Shown here piece after piece: positions 63,664 to 64,000 of a stretch of DNA of 64,000 bases. The notes beneath the pieces were generated by a model. It was not told the origin of the DNA and searched no databases. It saw nothing but the letters and a program-made list of their open reading frames with translations. Made by a program: the position numbers and the translations under genes. This DNA is from Flavobacterium sp. Sd200 (lineage in GTDB: Bacteria > Bacteroidota > Bacteroidia > Flavobacteriales > Flavobacteriaceae): positions 1-64,000 of the forward strand of contig NZ_WUMN01000004.1 of NCBI RefSeq assembly GCF_009826935.1, written 5' to 3'. The number at the start of each line of letters is the position of its first letter. Position 1 is the stretch's first letter.

Positions 63664-64000
63664 ATGGCAAAAAGGATATTTGATGTTTTATTTGCATTGT
63701 TATGCCTCGTGTTTTTCAGTAGTATAATTCTTGTTTTCTTCATTGCAGCAACACTGTCTACAGGACAAAACGGAATGTTTACCCAGGTTAGGGTAGGCCA
63801 ATATGGAAAAATATTTACTATCTATAAGATCAGGTCTATAAAAAATATACAACCTGATATAAAGGTTATTACACCATTGGGGCGCTTTATGCGTAAGTAT
63901 AAAGTAGACGAATTGCCGCAGCTCTTTAATATAATCGTTGGCGATATGAGTTTTGTGGGGCCACGTCCTGACCTTTCGGGGTATTATGACAAACTTGAGG
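63664..64000 (+). CDS. Second polyprenyl-phosphate sugar transferase (PglC-like), partial
   Basis: The 112 residues in the window start MAKRIFDVLFALLCLVFFSSIILVFF, a single N-terminal membrane helix, and contain FTQVRVGQYGKIFTIYKIRS and YKVDELPQLFNIIVGDMSFVGPRPDL. It is the short PglC/WcaJ-core type without the N-terminal helices and Rossmann domain of its neighbour. Such enzymes commonly transfer a modified amino sugar phosphate. The C-terminus lies beyond the right edge. Confidence 0.9.
   Translation, partial: MAKRIFDVLFALLCLVFFSSIILVFFIAATLSTGQNGMFTQVRVGQYGKIFTIYKIRSIKNIQPDIKVITPLGRFMRKYKVDELPQLFNIIVGDMSFVGPRPDLSGYYDKLE

Overview
The window looks like chromosome from a member of the Bacteroidota, most likely a Flavobacteriaceae (Flavobacterium-like) species. 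The grounds are repeated matches to the Bacteroidota -7 promoter element TAnnTTTG upstream of genes, no obvious Shine-Dalgarno sites, a giant secreted SBBP/Ig-like repeat protein of the kind seen with type IX secretion, a SusB-type GH97 glucosidase, a DUF6089 barrel protein beside uppS and bamA, and intergenic repeats rich in CACGGATT and CTTTGCG words. No rRNA, tRNA, CRISPR array, insertion sequence or phage gene was seen. Region 1 (1-10672, minus strand) is one open reading frame of at least 3557 codons that runs off the left edge. It encodes a signal peptide, a conserved N-terminal region, seven 64-residue beta-propeller (SBBP) repeats, several fibronectin-like and Cys-containing modules, and a tandem array of 72-residue Ig-like repeats with an almost perfectly constant 216-bp DNA period. 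It is probably a surface or secreted adhesin. Region 2 (10.9-15.4 kb) holds a small membrane protein, a minus-strand operon of small lipoprotein, TPR histidine kinase and response regulator, a divergent intergenic region full of interleaved dyads, and an unrecognised 310-residue membrane protein. Region 3 (15.4-33.8 kb) is mostly core genome. It contains an outer-membrane biogenesis operon (DUF6089, uppS, bamA and two ompH/skp genes, with 1-nt spacings), a CBS protein with nadK, pdxJ with an alpha/beta hydrolase, a GH97 glucosidase, marC, an intradiol dioxygenase-like protein and a bicupin, a CarboxypepD_reg-like protein, a CoA-binding protein, a sodium:solute symporter and recR. Several intergenic dispersed repeats lie among these. 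Region 4 (33.9 kb to the right edge, plus strand) is a polysaccharide biosynthesis locus of 25 genes. Its nucleotide-sugar enzymes could supply UDP-GalNAc and its uronic acid (WbpP/TviB-type), UDP-GlcA (Ugd), UDP-xylose (UXS), dTDP-4-keto-6-deoxyglucose (RfbA/RfbB), GDP-mannose (ManC) and GDP-fucose (Gmd/Fcl). It also encodes two Wzx-type flippases, two Wzy-type polymerases, seven putative glycosyltransferases, two membrane acyltransferases, two hexapeptide acetyltransferases, a VanZ-like protein, and two polyprenyl-phosphate sugar transferases at its right end, the second cut by the window edge. Internal terminators and -7 boxes split the locus into several transcription units. The doubled flippase, polymerase and initiating transferase suggest a composite locus that makes two glycans. 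No wholly new system can be proven from sequence alone. The best candidates for a second look are the homogenised giant repeat gene, the dyad-rich intergenic region near 14.2 kb with its orphan neighbour, and the composite polysaccharide locus.
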